From Entoloma clypeatum (taxonomy: Eukaryota; Basidiomycota; Agaricomycetes; Agaricales; Entolomataceae), in the NCBI GenBank assembly GCA_963565915.1, contig OY751489.1, positions 1 to 64,000 of the forward strand: a DNA stretch of 64,000 bases. The letters are read 5' to 3'. Of this stretch, positions 44,024 through 56,123 are shown piece after piece. The notes under the pieces were generated by a model that was not told the DNA's origin, did no database searches, and saw only the letters and a list, made by a program, of their open reading frames with translations. Positions within the stretch are counted from its first letter, which is position 1; each line of letters opens with the position of its first letter. Made by a program: the position numbers and the translations under genes.

Positions 44024-47000
44024 GGTCTAAAAAAAAATATGGGTTAACATTCTGGATTTTATACCACAATTTCATGAGTGATGACGGAACCTTTTTATCT
44101 GGACACAAAGAACTCTTCCAATGAGCAAATTCTGGAGGTTCGGAGAGCATGTGTCACGATTTCAAAGTAAAAGTAGATCGCAAAGAAAATTGTCGCGATA
44201 GGCTCCCCTGATGGAAGAAGAAAACAAAAGATGAAGTCGCGTGCAAAACGAACCTGGAGTTATGCGCGTGAGGGATTCCAAGGAAGTCCTGACAAAAATT
44301 ATGTATGTTGGAGATTCCACGGCGGCCTGAGTAGAAGAGTTCCTAGCAGTTCCCGAGGAGAATAGACGGTGGGCGTCCACGAATAGCTCTGAGTTAAAGG
44401 CAAAACGATGCACCAAGGCAGTCGACTGGCTGAAAACAGAGGATAGGATGATAGCGGCGTGTTGAAAATCAAGAAAAATGCGACAGATGGGTTGGAACCA
44501 GATTCCAGGCCCATCTGTACTTGGAAAAGCCATCATATATCTTGTTGACCGCGATGTCTGCGTCTTAGCTTGTTCTTGTTTACTCTCTGTCTATTTTTGG
44601 GGCAAACGCACTATTCTCTGTCAGCTGATGTGGGCGTTCTTTCACCTTCGCCAACCCTCAACTGTGTTTTGTTAACCGAAGCAACATGTGTCGTTCGTGT
44701 TAATCCCTTTAGTCAAGTCGTATGATGGTCTCCCCTTATCCTAACCCTTTTTAAGACTGGCTACCCAGCGACCCTATCACATACTGGCACCAGCTTATGA
44801 ACCCATGTTCCTAGGTTATACCCGCCTGCGATCCCTGCCTATCAAGGTCAAACCGTGCGTTTATTCCGGGATGTCTGCCCTTTGGGCTATGGAGCGCTGG
44901 GCCGCGTAGAGAGAGCTAGGATGATTGTGTCACTTCAGAGGTGCGAGTAACTAAGAGATTGGGGCTACACGCCACAGTTCGTCCTCCTTCTCGGTATGCA
45001 CGAAATAGATGATTACGCAGCATTGTTTCCATGAAAGGCATCAAACAAGTCCATGTGAGTGTTCGTGGGTCCAAGAATGGTCTTACCAGCTTCCCTTTCT
45101 TGCAGCAGAAAACAACGGCAGCGTTCTATATCCGATAATGAAAGCAGCATGGCCACGTCATCATGCCATGACCTATTCCACTTTGTTGTCGGAAGAGTCT
45201 TCATTAATCCCTGCGTCGGCTACGGCCATGTCATTGCGATGGCGCGAAAAAAATGTTCGGCATACAAATGGTGGCCCGAAAGTGGGTGGATTTCCCGAAG
45301 CCGTTCAATCTACCGCCCTGATCGGCGTCCAGATGCCGCAGCGAGCCACGCCATGATGTAACGGGCATCTATATCAGTACTCAGCCTCATAGAATTGTAA
45401 TTTCACGTCTGCATTTTTGGTATTCCCTTTGACTTGGAAATCGTGAACTAATAATCTATCTCTTCCAACAGAAAACTTAATTATTATCCAAAAATGACTT
45501 CCAGTGACCAAGGTGTGCACAACCCCATATGTACCAAACATTCGCGCCGGTTGAAGGCGTCACTCTGATTCCGCGGTACACCCTGGACAGCCTAACCCTA
45601 GCAAGGTGCGGAATATGTATGCGATGTTCATGTCCCATTCCTTCCATGCTTTCGTAAGTGGAGATTATCCTGGATTGTTTGTGGAGTATGCTGTGCTGGG
45701 TTGCTGTGCATCCACATCCTCTCTACATTCTTGCCAGGCGACTCGCTTTTCAATGGCAATCACAAAACAACACCCATCAGTTCAGGACCACATCCTTTGA
45801 TCATGAGTGGATGTCTGTGCGTCTATCACCAGCGTCACCTTGCGAGGCGACTAACGTTTAAGGCAATACCCTCCCCGTGCCTCATTATGATGAATCTAGC
45901 ATTGGCTGCGTTCTTTCTCCGTCCTTTTCCACTCTTACGTCCCATTGCGGCACAGATAATTCCCATAAGTATTGAGCGATCTGCTCCCATTGACGCTAGT
46001 GCCCACTCCGGACCGCACATCCCTGGATCCTATGAAGGCGACATTGAATAATGTGCCCATTCCAATCTAGTCTTCCTTGGTACTAGCGCATAGCTTTCTA
46101 TCCTTTGAAAGCTTTCGTAGAATCACTCGCTTAAACATATCATCCCTGAGACAATTACCAAGGGGTTACATAGTTCAACCACCGGGATCATCGGACACAT
46201 GAAGAACCCGTGAAATAACGGCACTCAGCTCTGTTGGTCTCTCACTCTATTCTATCCGTGGTTCTCGTCCAGATGTCTTGAATGGGTTTTAGGTCACAGG
46301 AAAATCATCATCAGCTGCCAATGGCATGCCCATATATACTACATATGTACGTCCCATCCGTTGAATGGGATCCATTGGATAGTCCTTCACACAAAGCCTC
46401 CACACTCCGCCATCACTTGTGTCCCGTGGCGGCCTTGACTTCTCTTTCCAGTGGAGATCATCGACCGTGACGATAGCAAGGCTTGTTAGACATCGGAATC
46501 ACGCGATGCAAGGAGGGCCTTGGGTCTCTGAAATTTCCCGATTCATGCCACGCAACCAGGATGTCCCTTCTTTGTGTACGTTTCTGATTCAAGATCTATC
46601 TATCCTCGTGAATGCTTCATCGCCATTTCTTCATACTTACTATGCCGTTGATTCACTTAAGAAGGATTGATCTCTTGGCCTTTCCACCCAGGTAGATTGC
46701 TTCATCCATGTACGCACTGAGAGGTACAGAAGCAATAGACCTTGAGAAAGATTGAACTACTAGAAGCCTTGAGTTGAGGCCGAGATGCCAGGCCATAAAC
46801 ATACTACCAGATTCGGCCAACTTATCAGGCGATGGCGTAACTGACTTGCTTTGTTACCTCGTGAACTCAGGCTGGGACGTTCCTGTCCAAGGCACGCACA
46901 AAACTTTCATCACGATCACTGATACTAGTAAGAAGCTGTTGACATCGGAAGTGACGCTGCACTCACGGCAACCTTGACGGTTGGAGTGCTCTATTCCCGC

Positions 47001-50000
47001 TTCTCTCCAATACGATGGATGATGACCACGACTCCACGAGGTAACGCAAATCTTTACGTCTTCTGCACCAGATCGCATACGGTCGAATGTGTGGACCCCG
47101 AAGCACCCATTTGATGTATTGAAAACGTGTTAGTAGTTCTTGGATTATGAGGGCTCAAGATCTCAGGACCAAGGAGGAGGGGAACGCCTGTAGAATATTT
47201 TTCCTCCTAGAACTGGAGGAGCGAGCGTAATTTAGAGGCGCGTCGGGGCCATCGCTCCGCGGCACTCCAGGAAGGTTATTACTTAACTCTAGGGTTCCCT
47301 TTTGAAGCTGAAACACCAGTTTGTATCTCGTGGGTTTCTGTCCCACCTTAAAACCGTTCTGGCTTCAGGGCTTAAGCGTTAGCCGACCCGGTGTTGACCC
47401 GGTGGCAATACTACTTCAATGGTCCGATTCATACACTTCCCTGGCCGTTCTATTTGACTAATGAACTATAGTATATTACCGTCTCGCTCGGCTTCGTTCA
47501 CCTCCGAGGGCTCCAAAAATCAAAAGCCCAACACGCGGTGCCGTTGTTTTTTCGAGGTTCCCCCCGACATGCCATTTTTTTGCGTCACACCTGGGTTCAC
47601 AGAACGAGCCAGAGTCGTAGTTTGCCAAGGCTCTACCGTACATGCAACTCCACATGCGTTTCGCCTGACATGGGACTTCGTTTGTGTAAGCTGATAATCT
47701 AATCTAATCTGATCTGATTTGATCTGAATAGCAACCGATTCTTCCACGTGTTAGTGACGCGACGATATGGACCAACTTCCCCAAACCAAATGTCCTGTCA
47801 ATCTCGTATGTTGACAGAAGGCTGATACTTCGGGCTTTGTTCAATTTCTTTCATGAGGAAGGCATCAAGTCGTAGACTTGGTGTCTTTGCACGGCAATAC
47901 GCTGAACACGTTCCTCTTGAGTGAGTAGAGTCATGGTTCAGTGAACATCATTATTCGTCGTTCATCCTTTTTGGCTTGCGCCTTCAGGTTATCCGTAAAC
48001 GCGTGCAATTCATGGGCTACCAGCGTTGCACCCCACTTCCTAAGCTCCCCCAAAGCGGCAAGACCAAAGAACCCTCCTGTTGGATATTTCAAATGTCTTT
48101 TCATGCACTTTCATTCATGTTTCCAGGGATTTGCATCCGACCTTTCGAGTTGAATGGGATCAACCCAGAACTTTCAAGATGGAAAATCAAGTCACCGCCT
48201 CGCTGCATGAGGCGTGAGGCACTACGAACAGACCCTAGTTAGATCCGGTCATGAGAGAAAAAAGCTGGTTCATGACTCGATTCAATGGAATAGCGGTGAG
48301 TGGTTGACGAAAAGAATGTGACGCGGGTTCATTTCCTACAGGCTCCGGCATCTTTAGCCCGTCCGCAAACCATGTCGATCAATGTCGATTATCCGGAACA
48401 GGAAATGGAAATCAGCGCAGACGATTGAGGGAGAACGCTCTCCACAATCTATCCTGGCCTCGTTTCAAGTTGACACTTGCCAACTCCTTGTCCTTGATAC
48501 TCCGCACGGTGGCGGTCACTTGGACGGTATTAGCTGTCCATACTCTGCGAAACGACCTCTCCTTAACGATGCTGGACCATGGGGAATACTAGCGACGGAA
48601 TCAACATGAAGATGACCACATTTTGGCAATGGTAGTTATCTTATCAGTGGCGGTGCGTATAATCTGATGATACAAGCTCCTCAGCTGACGGCCCGCCCCG
48701 CACATCCCCAGGTCGTTCAATGGCTGTTATATAATGATTGTTATCGGTATTCAATCCCTTGAGTTACCATTTACATCGGTATAGTACCCAATGGCTGATA
48801 TTCGTTACAGCTAGGGAAATATATGATTACTTTCAAATTAAAGTCGTGTCTGGGGTAAAATTGTCAATAAGAAAACACAACAAATCGGTGTCTAATCACT
48901 TCAAAATCTCATATTACGGCGACCGATACATCCTCTATGCACTTGGCCTCCAACAACTGGTTTGTTGACCTTGAAACGCTGTATACGTAGTAGCCTTCTG
49001 TTGAGCCTCATCTACTTCTGCGCCTAACTCACCTTTTACTTCAGGTTTGTGGACATGAAACTTCTCCGCAACATCAGTCGTTGGCGAGGCACATAAAATG
49101 CCTCGCCACAGCACTCTCCGAGCACCGAAACGATGTACAAGGGAAGGGAGGGAACTTGGTGTATGGGGATCCAATCGCCAGTGCCCCCGTCGTCTGATCG
49201 CACTCAGCCTCGAACTCCGTCGCGGGCCTTGCCAATCCTGACACACTTAACCCGTCGGACTTTACCCCATGTAAGTCATGGCCTGTCTACCCTGCATGAT
49301 AGCTTTATCAGTGGCAATACTTATTCCGACTTCGTGGTCCTAAGGCGGGCATGCAGTACTCTGAAGCGTCACCCTCACGGTCCAACAGCCCTGGTGTCCA
49401 ATTATCAGTCATCGTGATCCGCGTGCGACTTTCTCCCCCGAGCTTTCGGACTGGTACCTGCCGATGGAATGCGACAGTGGATGCCCTCCGTTACGCGTTT
49501 GGTCGGGGCAATAACCTTCAGGCTTACCATCTACAAGCGCGGATTTCTTCGAGAAGTCCTGCCGATCATTAAAAGAGAGACGACTTGTGTCGATTAAGAT
49601 TTAATACCTGATCTACCCTCCGTAGCGGGACTTGGACCAGTGGGTATGATGGTGTGATCCTGGGGTAAGTTAAATTGGACTATCGAGAATTTGTTCTCGA
49701 TATATTTCTCTCCTAGAATACTTATAAACACGATGGCATTTCGTTTCAGACGTTTACCAGGCTAACTGGATGTCCTATACAATCACATGGGGTGGGGTGG
49801 ACGAGTAAGACCCTGTCAAATCGCCGAGATCCTCAAATAAGTTGGTTGATCCGGGATGTATTCCCCTTCCGTCCATTTTACTGGCAGCTTTCGCAGCAAG
49901 ATCCTCCTAAGATTTTCACTGACAGCGATATGATGGAGAGGTTCAGAAGCGTACCTTTAGCATGAGCACTCAGCACTGCTAATGTGCGTACCAACGCAGT

Positions 50001-51745
50001 TCCTAATAAACTGTCTAATAAACTGTCTAATATCCACCTAACTTGGAGGCTGTAAAGATGAATTAGTACTGCGACGACCGGAGGTTTCATCCTTGGGGCC
50101 ATCCAATGGATGGTATATGTACGACTGATCGGACAATCTTCGGAAGGCCCTGAAGAGGGTAACGAAAAAGAAAATCGGTGAGCCTTGCCAGCATGCCCCA
50201 CCCGCAACTAGCAAAGGGAGAGAGTTCTTGATCGGTTTCATCCCCTGTATCTCATGAAAAGACTAAAGTCTATCGACAAGAAGACCTGAGTTGATAACTC
50301 GAGTACCAAGGGAAAGGTTATGATGATGCCCATCTAGTAGGCCGAGGCGGGTTTCATTGGTAAGCACAAAAGTCCGTCCTCTCCACGGCCGTGACTAGTA
50401 CATATTGATCTGGCGTGGATTGAAGAGAGTCAGGATGGGTCATGTCACATGTGCCACAGGTTTTAATTCAACTCTTTGAAACAGAAACTGTTGATCGTCG
50501 AGATTCCAATGCCTCGATTGGTATCAGCGGGTCATATCACGCCGTCAAATGAACATCTTGGCAGATTTGTGAACACTAAAGGGGATGGCGGAAGGAGCTG
50601 CTACTTCGCCAGCGAAGTCAACGCCCAAGTATTTGCTACGTCTCATTTTTTTCTCTACAGGAGTAGATAATACTGTACGTCCGATGAAGAGATGCCTCAG
50701 GCTTGACGACCTTCGTTCTTTCCCAAGTTTTCAAGGCCTTTGTAAAGGGAGAGTGTTACTAGTTCCTTTATTCCGAGATCTATCTTTTGGCTAGTACTGA
50801 TCAGCATTGACTGAAGATCGCGGCGTCGACTCCGTAAACGGCGATGCTCAGAAAAGGCTGTGTGACAGTCTCCTCGAAGATGATTCCACTGAAAGTAGAC
50901 TAGCTTGAAGCTTCGTGTCTCAGCCTTGGGATTTGACTCTCGGCTGGATTGATTTGGAATTAGTTCCGTTGATGGCGCAGCACCCTGACGTGTAGATGCT
51001 CGCTTCCTCAGATGCAAATAGTCAACATCTGTACATCTTTGCCTACCTAGGATCGAACTTACATTGTGGGGCTTGCCAGATCCACTATGGCGGCGGTTGA
51101 AGTTTAGGGCAATTGTCACGCACTCCTGCGGCAGGGGTTTCCAAGCCCACAAGCGCACGTCGCTCAAGCTGGTGATTGCGGCCCGGCCACATGTTCATCG
51201 AGTCTGTGCTGGAGCGGTGCAGTTGACGGCAGATGCCGAGGTAGCCAAACACTCCCACCATAGCGACTGTGGGCTCAAGCGCTCATTAATCATTATCGAG
51301 TTCGTTCACTTTCTTGCGATAGATACTTTGTCCAAAACTCCGAACTATCAACCCAAGACAAACACCCCCGGTCGCAGTGGACTCAAACAGATGTCATTCA
51401 AACATTTCTGCTGCCAAATTGGGACTCGGCGTCGAGATCTCGAAGGGGTTAGCTGTACCTGGGGCACAGCTACTGATCTGAACGCTGCAAGTATCGGTTG
51501 GAATTAAATGGTTGAATTGATCAGGATTGGGATAGTTTCGTACGGAACTCTTTATAACGTCCTCGGAAACGCTTCTCTCCTACCAATTCCCCAGACATGA
51601 ATCCGCTCTTCTCTGTCTTGGACACTCAGCCCTCAATGGATCTGAAGGCAAACGGCGAAGTTAGCAGAATGAGGAGCCACAAAGGTGACTGGTCTTTACG
51701 CACCATGATTCATGGCTGCAGTGCTGACGTTGTTAACAAGGAAAT
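44024..51745. other. 7.7 kb without a definable gene
   Basis: The first few hundred bases should hold the polyketide synthase promoter; a 125-codon minus-strand frame there (44536-44162) lies upstream of the SAT start and has no recognisable content. The remainder has only frames under 160 codons with no domain, consistent splice signals or biased codon use. A low-complexity run (AATCTAATCTAATCTGATC, about 47697-47727) and short direct repeats (ATAAACTGTCTA, about 50005-50030) are the only patterns I see. Confidence 0.4.
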
Positions 51746-54320
51746 ATGCCATCACTGCCGCAAACCAAGTATTGCCCACTATGTCCAGCTAAATTTACGA
51801 GGACAACTCACCTAAACCGCCACCTGCGTTCACGTGAGAACAAAAGTCTCGTTTCTCGAGCATGACTAACCTCTCTATAGATACCAACGAGAGGCTTCAC
51901 CGTTGCAATGTACGCACTCGTCTCATGTGATTTGTCGAACAATACTTGATGTTATGCTTTTGCGACAGATTTGCCACGCGGAATTCACCAGGAGCGACCT
52001 CCTCACAAGGCACAAAAGAACTTGTGGCGATAACGTGAACGCCAACAGGTCCCGTCGAAAATCGTGCCAGGCTTGCGCTGAATCGAAGGTCAAGTGCAAC
52101 CTCCACTATCCTTGTTCCAAATGCACCTCGCGCGGACGGGAGTGCATCTTCGTTAACGACCCCGAAGCATCAAGAAACAAGAAGAATGCATCCCAAAGAA
52201 AGTCTTGCCTTGCGAATCCATCAAGTGGAACTACCAGCCCTGCAACTTCTTCCTCTCCGAGTGGTCTCTTCGCAGCCTCGTTGACCAGCAGCCCGTCGCC
52301 CTTCCCCTCTTCGCTAAACCCGTGCACGCCTATCTCTCACCTCCTAACTCTTCCTCTCGCCTCTCCTGTACCATCATTGTCCGTCTCTTCTGGATCATCC
52401 TCGACCTCGTCTCTACATTCTTCTCCTCGGTCCGAATTCTGGGACAACCAGCTTGACTCGACAGGCACATTTGACCTCATGTTCGACAATTTCTCCCTGG
52501 ACGCGCACATCAATTCGAGTTTCGGAGACGACATGATCAACTCATTCATGGATCAGCCTTTCGATTCATGTTTAGCGCCACAAAGTGCTGCAGAGACCAG
52601 CGACTTTGGCGGCTGGTTAGACGCAAGTGGACTCGAAAGTAGCGGACTCTGGCCCGCCTTTTGCGACGACCCCCAATTTACATTTTCACCCAACCACGAT
52701 GACCAAGGGTTCACACATTTTGACTCTTTGGCGACCACCGATTCCATTGTCAACATATCTCCGAGGTTATCCGCGCATCAAACTTCCTCACTTGACCCCG
52801 TCATCTCGCCGGTCTCTTTCTTTGATGCCCCGGCAGTACCATTTAGCCCTCAAGGATCATTAAGCATGGACTCTAATCATTATCGTATGTCATATTTGAT
52901 CTTCCTCTGAACTTGTCAGGCGCTTACATCAGATGTTTGTTTGATCTCCAGTTTATCTATTTTTTTCCGAGTTCTGCAAACAGATTCCTATCGTCCACCA
53001 GGCGACGTGGACGATGGAGGACAAGCCCCAGACGCTCGTGCGCGCCATGCAAGCATGCGGAGCCCTCTTCGTCAAAACCACCGCGGCTGCCTCCTTCATT
53101 GAGGAAACACTGGCGATGCGCGATTCTCTAATCCAGGAATTTGTGAGTGATTTCCTTAGTTACGCGATGACGTGCCGTTAACTTTGTATTATCTTCTCAG
53201 GCAAAATGCACTTCTGACCTCGGCGAGCAAAAAAATTTAATCCTTACTGTAGTCCTGCTACAAACGATCGGTCTCTTCCACCCAAAATCCGATCAGAGGA
53301 TCTCTTCGAATGTTTACCACGGCATGCTCGTCATGGTAAGGCTAAGCATTGCCATCCTCACCTAGGTTTAACTCAATCACATCATCCAGATGATCCGACG
53401 TACTGGCCTCATTTCCCGCGTAGGAGCTTGGACTCCCCCGGATCTGTCTGACGTACAGTCAATTGATGCGGCCTGGAGAGAATGGACCAATTACGAGACC
53501 ATCAAACGGTAAGACGAAACAGTCCCCGACCCGCCTCTCTTCACTCACCTATTGATTACTTAGTGTCTTGTTCCTCTCGTACTTGCATGACTGCTATCAT
53601 TGCATGTACTTCTCTCTTGCTCCCTCCTTCCAACCGTCGGAAATTGACATGTACCTCCCATGCGACAACGCTCTCTGGTCCGCCAGCAATTCCAGAGAAT
53701 GGTGCACGGCCGTACAGGCTCCCTCAGCATATGGAACGGGAAGCTCTCGCATCACTGGTTTCAGCATGAAACGCGCCCTTGCCATTCTGGATGACACCAG
53801 TTTCTCCACCGTATCCCTGTCGCTCAACTCCTTTGCCCACTTCATCCTCATCCACACCGTCCTGCGCAACATTTACGCCTCGCAGACGGATAGCCCTTCG
53901 GGTGACGCCAGTCCTAAGCGCGCCACGAGCACCTCCGCCGATGATTCCTTCGCAATGCAATACGCGCTTCATAACTGGCTTCAGATCTGGCTTAACAGCC
54001 CCGAGGCGATGCAGATGGATCAACGAAGCGAGGAACCGCCCTTCGTGTACGACGCTCTTCCCTTCTATTGGTTCGCGCAGGCCTCTCTCCTCGCTATCCA
54101 AGACGGAAATGCCATCTTTAGAGATGGGAAGTTCGAGGGGAGATTCCGTTTGATGAAAGCTTGGTTGGACCATATCAAGACATTCTTACGAAGCGAAAAT
54201 CAGGTTCCGACCCATCTCTGGGAAGAGCTGATGAAGATCCGGATGGAGGTGTCAGCGCAAACCGGCCTTGCTGGCAACGAGCATTCCACTGGATTGCTCG
54301 CGCTATTTTCTGGTAACTGA
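51746..54320 (+). CDS. Transcription factor with two C2H2-type fingers and a Zn2Cys6 cluster (744 aa, 7 exons)
   Basis: A sequence-specific nuclear regulator. Exons: 51746-51833, 51881-51909, 51969-52884, 52952-53142, 53201-53335, 53390-53508, 53564-54320, all in phase. Residues 10-30 form a C2H2 finger (CPLCPAKF...HLRSH), split by introns. Residues 38-58 form a C-C-H-C finger (CNICHAEF...HKRTC). A perfect fungal Zn2Cys6 cluster follows, with Cys 72, 75, 82, 88, 91 and 98 (C-X2-C-X6-C-X5-C-X2-C-X6-C). A Ser/Thr/Pro-rich, acidic middle (about 110-340) resembles an activation region. The C-terminal half is a fungal-specific transcription factor domain (LYLFFSEFCKQIPIVHQATW, AMQACGALF, FLSYLHDCYHCMY). 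Reading from the large exon alone would miss the first finger. It is the nearest gene to the polyketide synthase start, 7.7 kb away; a regulatory link is only a possibility. Confidence 0.87.
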
Positions 54321-55421
54321 AGGCGACGTCAACGCCTTCACACACACTCTTTTGCGGCGAGAATTGACTTCTCGGTCATTTACTATATCATTGTATTAAT
54401 ACGATTTTTCGCATCAGACCAAGTACATATAACGCATTATCACATCATGTATTACCGCCCTGATATGCACACTAGGCTAATTGTCCATCCACACTATTTA
54501 TTCACTTCGTATTTATCAACAAAAGCTCAGTATGTATAGTACAATATCATCATTTCATATTCAGTAGCAATAGGATCGTATGCATATGTTTCCTTTGGTA
54601 TGCTTTAATGCTTGACTTTTGACTTACTGGCGGTCTTTTCATCATGATCCCTCGTGAGGTGTCGCAGGATAAAGCCGTGTTCTTTGCGTATCCGTCGGTC
54701 GAGTGGACGTCTTGGGTAGCTCGCCCAGGATACAATGGTAATTTCTCTCTTACACTTACGCTTTCAATGTGTTGACTACGCTGGAGGTGACATTGATGAG
54801 AGTATAATTACATGATTCCCGACGCTATGCCAAAGAGAAAAACTATCATCCACTAAATACTTGGCAGGTGCGCTATCAAACAATGCACAAAAGCCCATAG
54901 CACCTGCAAAAAGATATGATCAGCGATGTTCGTGCCAACTGGACGCTTAGATGGGTCTCAGGAGAAATGATGAGTTCATTTTCGCTGTAAGCGAGTCATA
55001 CTCATTAAAATCAGTTATTATTTTTTGGAATCATCGACATCGTTTCCAGAGTAAAAAGAAATGATCTCTCACCACGATTTGTCACAGAACACGGACGGGT
55101 TGGTTGAGACGATGCACAGTGTATAGGTCGTCGGTTAGAGTTTGGATTAATATGGGGAATGCCGGACAACTATACAGTCACACCGCCGGCAACTCTCGTG
55201 GTCTCGGCAGTCAAGTGGCAACATTATTATGGACTGGGCATAATGCATAAACGTTTAAACCTTCAAAAGCTTCAAACCTTCAAGTTGTGGAGAGTCAATG
55301 TCGTGGCATGTTTGACTACTGACTACTCGAGTACTACTAACCAGTTTCGCAATCCAAGTCACGGGTTTCAACGGTCTGATGACGTCGAACCGAGCTTGTC
55401 CTCAGTCATATTCATCTAGTG
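54321..55421. other. Intergenic region, no gene seen
   Basis: AT-rich, with only short frames. It presumably carries the 3' end of the transcription factor transcript and the promoter of the GFA-domain gene. Confidence 0.4.
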
Positions 55422-56123
55422 ATGCCTGCCGAACTTTCGGGAAGCTGCCATTGCGGCGCAGTCAAATTTACTGTCCAGTCGAGCACGGCAGTCCCCTATC
55501 AAGTCAGTGGCATTTCGTCTTCCCGGCGTCTTTGCTCATGAACCAGTGGAACAGCTATGTCTCTGCTCCATCTGTCGGAAGGTCGGAGGTGTAGGAGGTT
55601 CCATCAATCTTGGGGGCCACAGCAAGACTTTGCAGGTAACAGGAAAGGAACACATAAGGTGCGTTGTCTGAGAAACACTTTCTTTCGTGCATGACAGGTC
55701 AACGTTGAAGCGTTTACAAAGCCGTTCTTGATCGTGATACACCTCATGAGACCGTCGCATCATCGGAAAGGAGTTTTTGTTCAAAATGCTCGGCGATGCT
55801 TTGGCTTTATGACGAGACTTGGTGAAAATTTCATTATAACAATCCATTCCCCCGCTCAACTGCTATCTTGGAGGCCTGAACTCATCCATCCGTTTGCTTC
55901 TGCGATTGATTCACCAGTGCTGACGGCACCGGCAACAATGGTGGCTGATTCATTCATGACTCCTCATGCTCAAACTCACTCAAACCCTCTCAAGGTCTGC
56001 ATCAAGCTAGACTCAAAGCCATCTTACGTTCGTCTGCCTGAAGGGAACAGGGAGTGCTACCAAGGTTACACCCCGGATTCACTTGAAGAGTGGCACAAGA
56101 AGAATAACGAATATATCGAATGA
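55422..56123 (+). CDS. GFA/CENP-V-type zinc protein (about 175 aa, 5 exons)
   Basis: A small protein of the GFA family (glutathione-dependent formaldehyde-activating enzyme-like, CENP-V). Exon 1 (55422-55502) encodes MPAELSGSCHCGAVKFTVQS. After a GTCAGT...ACAG intron, exon 2 (55555-55658) gives LCLCSICRKVGGVGGSINLG and KTLQVTGKEHI. Later exons, whose first boundary I cannot fix exactly (about 55709), give VYKAVLDRDTPHETVASSER then SFCSKCSAMLWLYDETW, PELIHPFASAIDSPVLTAP and VCIKLDSKPSYVRLPEGN, ending EEWHKKNNEYIE. The zinc-binding cysteines CHCG, CLCSIC and FCSKC are all there. The family binds two zinc ions; most fungal members have no proven substrate. The gene looks intact. Confidence 0.78.

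Noticed and set aside
44162..44536. 125-codon minus-strand frame just upstream of the polyketide synthase as an extra first exon
   Set aside because: The SAT domain already begins properly at 44023 (LPVFSGQG near the start), and the upstream frame has no matching content.
48360..48610. Second aspartic-protease-like motif (FQVDTCQLLVLDTP)
   Set aside because: Lacks the DTG/DSG active-site triad and any continuing frame; similarity to 21984-22010 is too short to support homology.
49878..50207. 109-codon hydrophobic minus-strand frame
   Set aside because: No family resemblance, no splice context, and partly built from short direct repeats.
51000..51110. Possible minus-strand tRNA (AAGTTCGATCCTAGG looks like a box B)
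   Set aside because: The T-arm does not pair and no anticodon stem or acceptor stem could be found.
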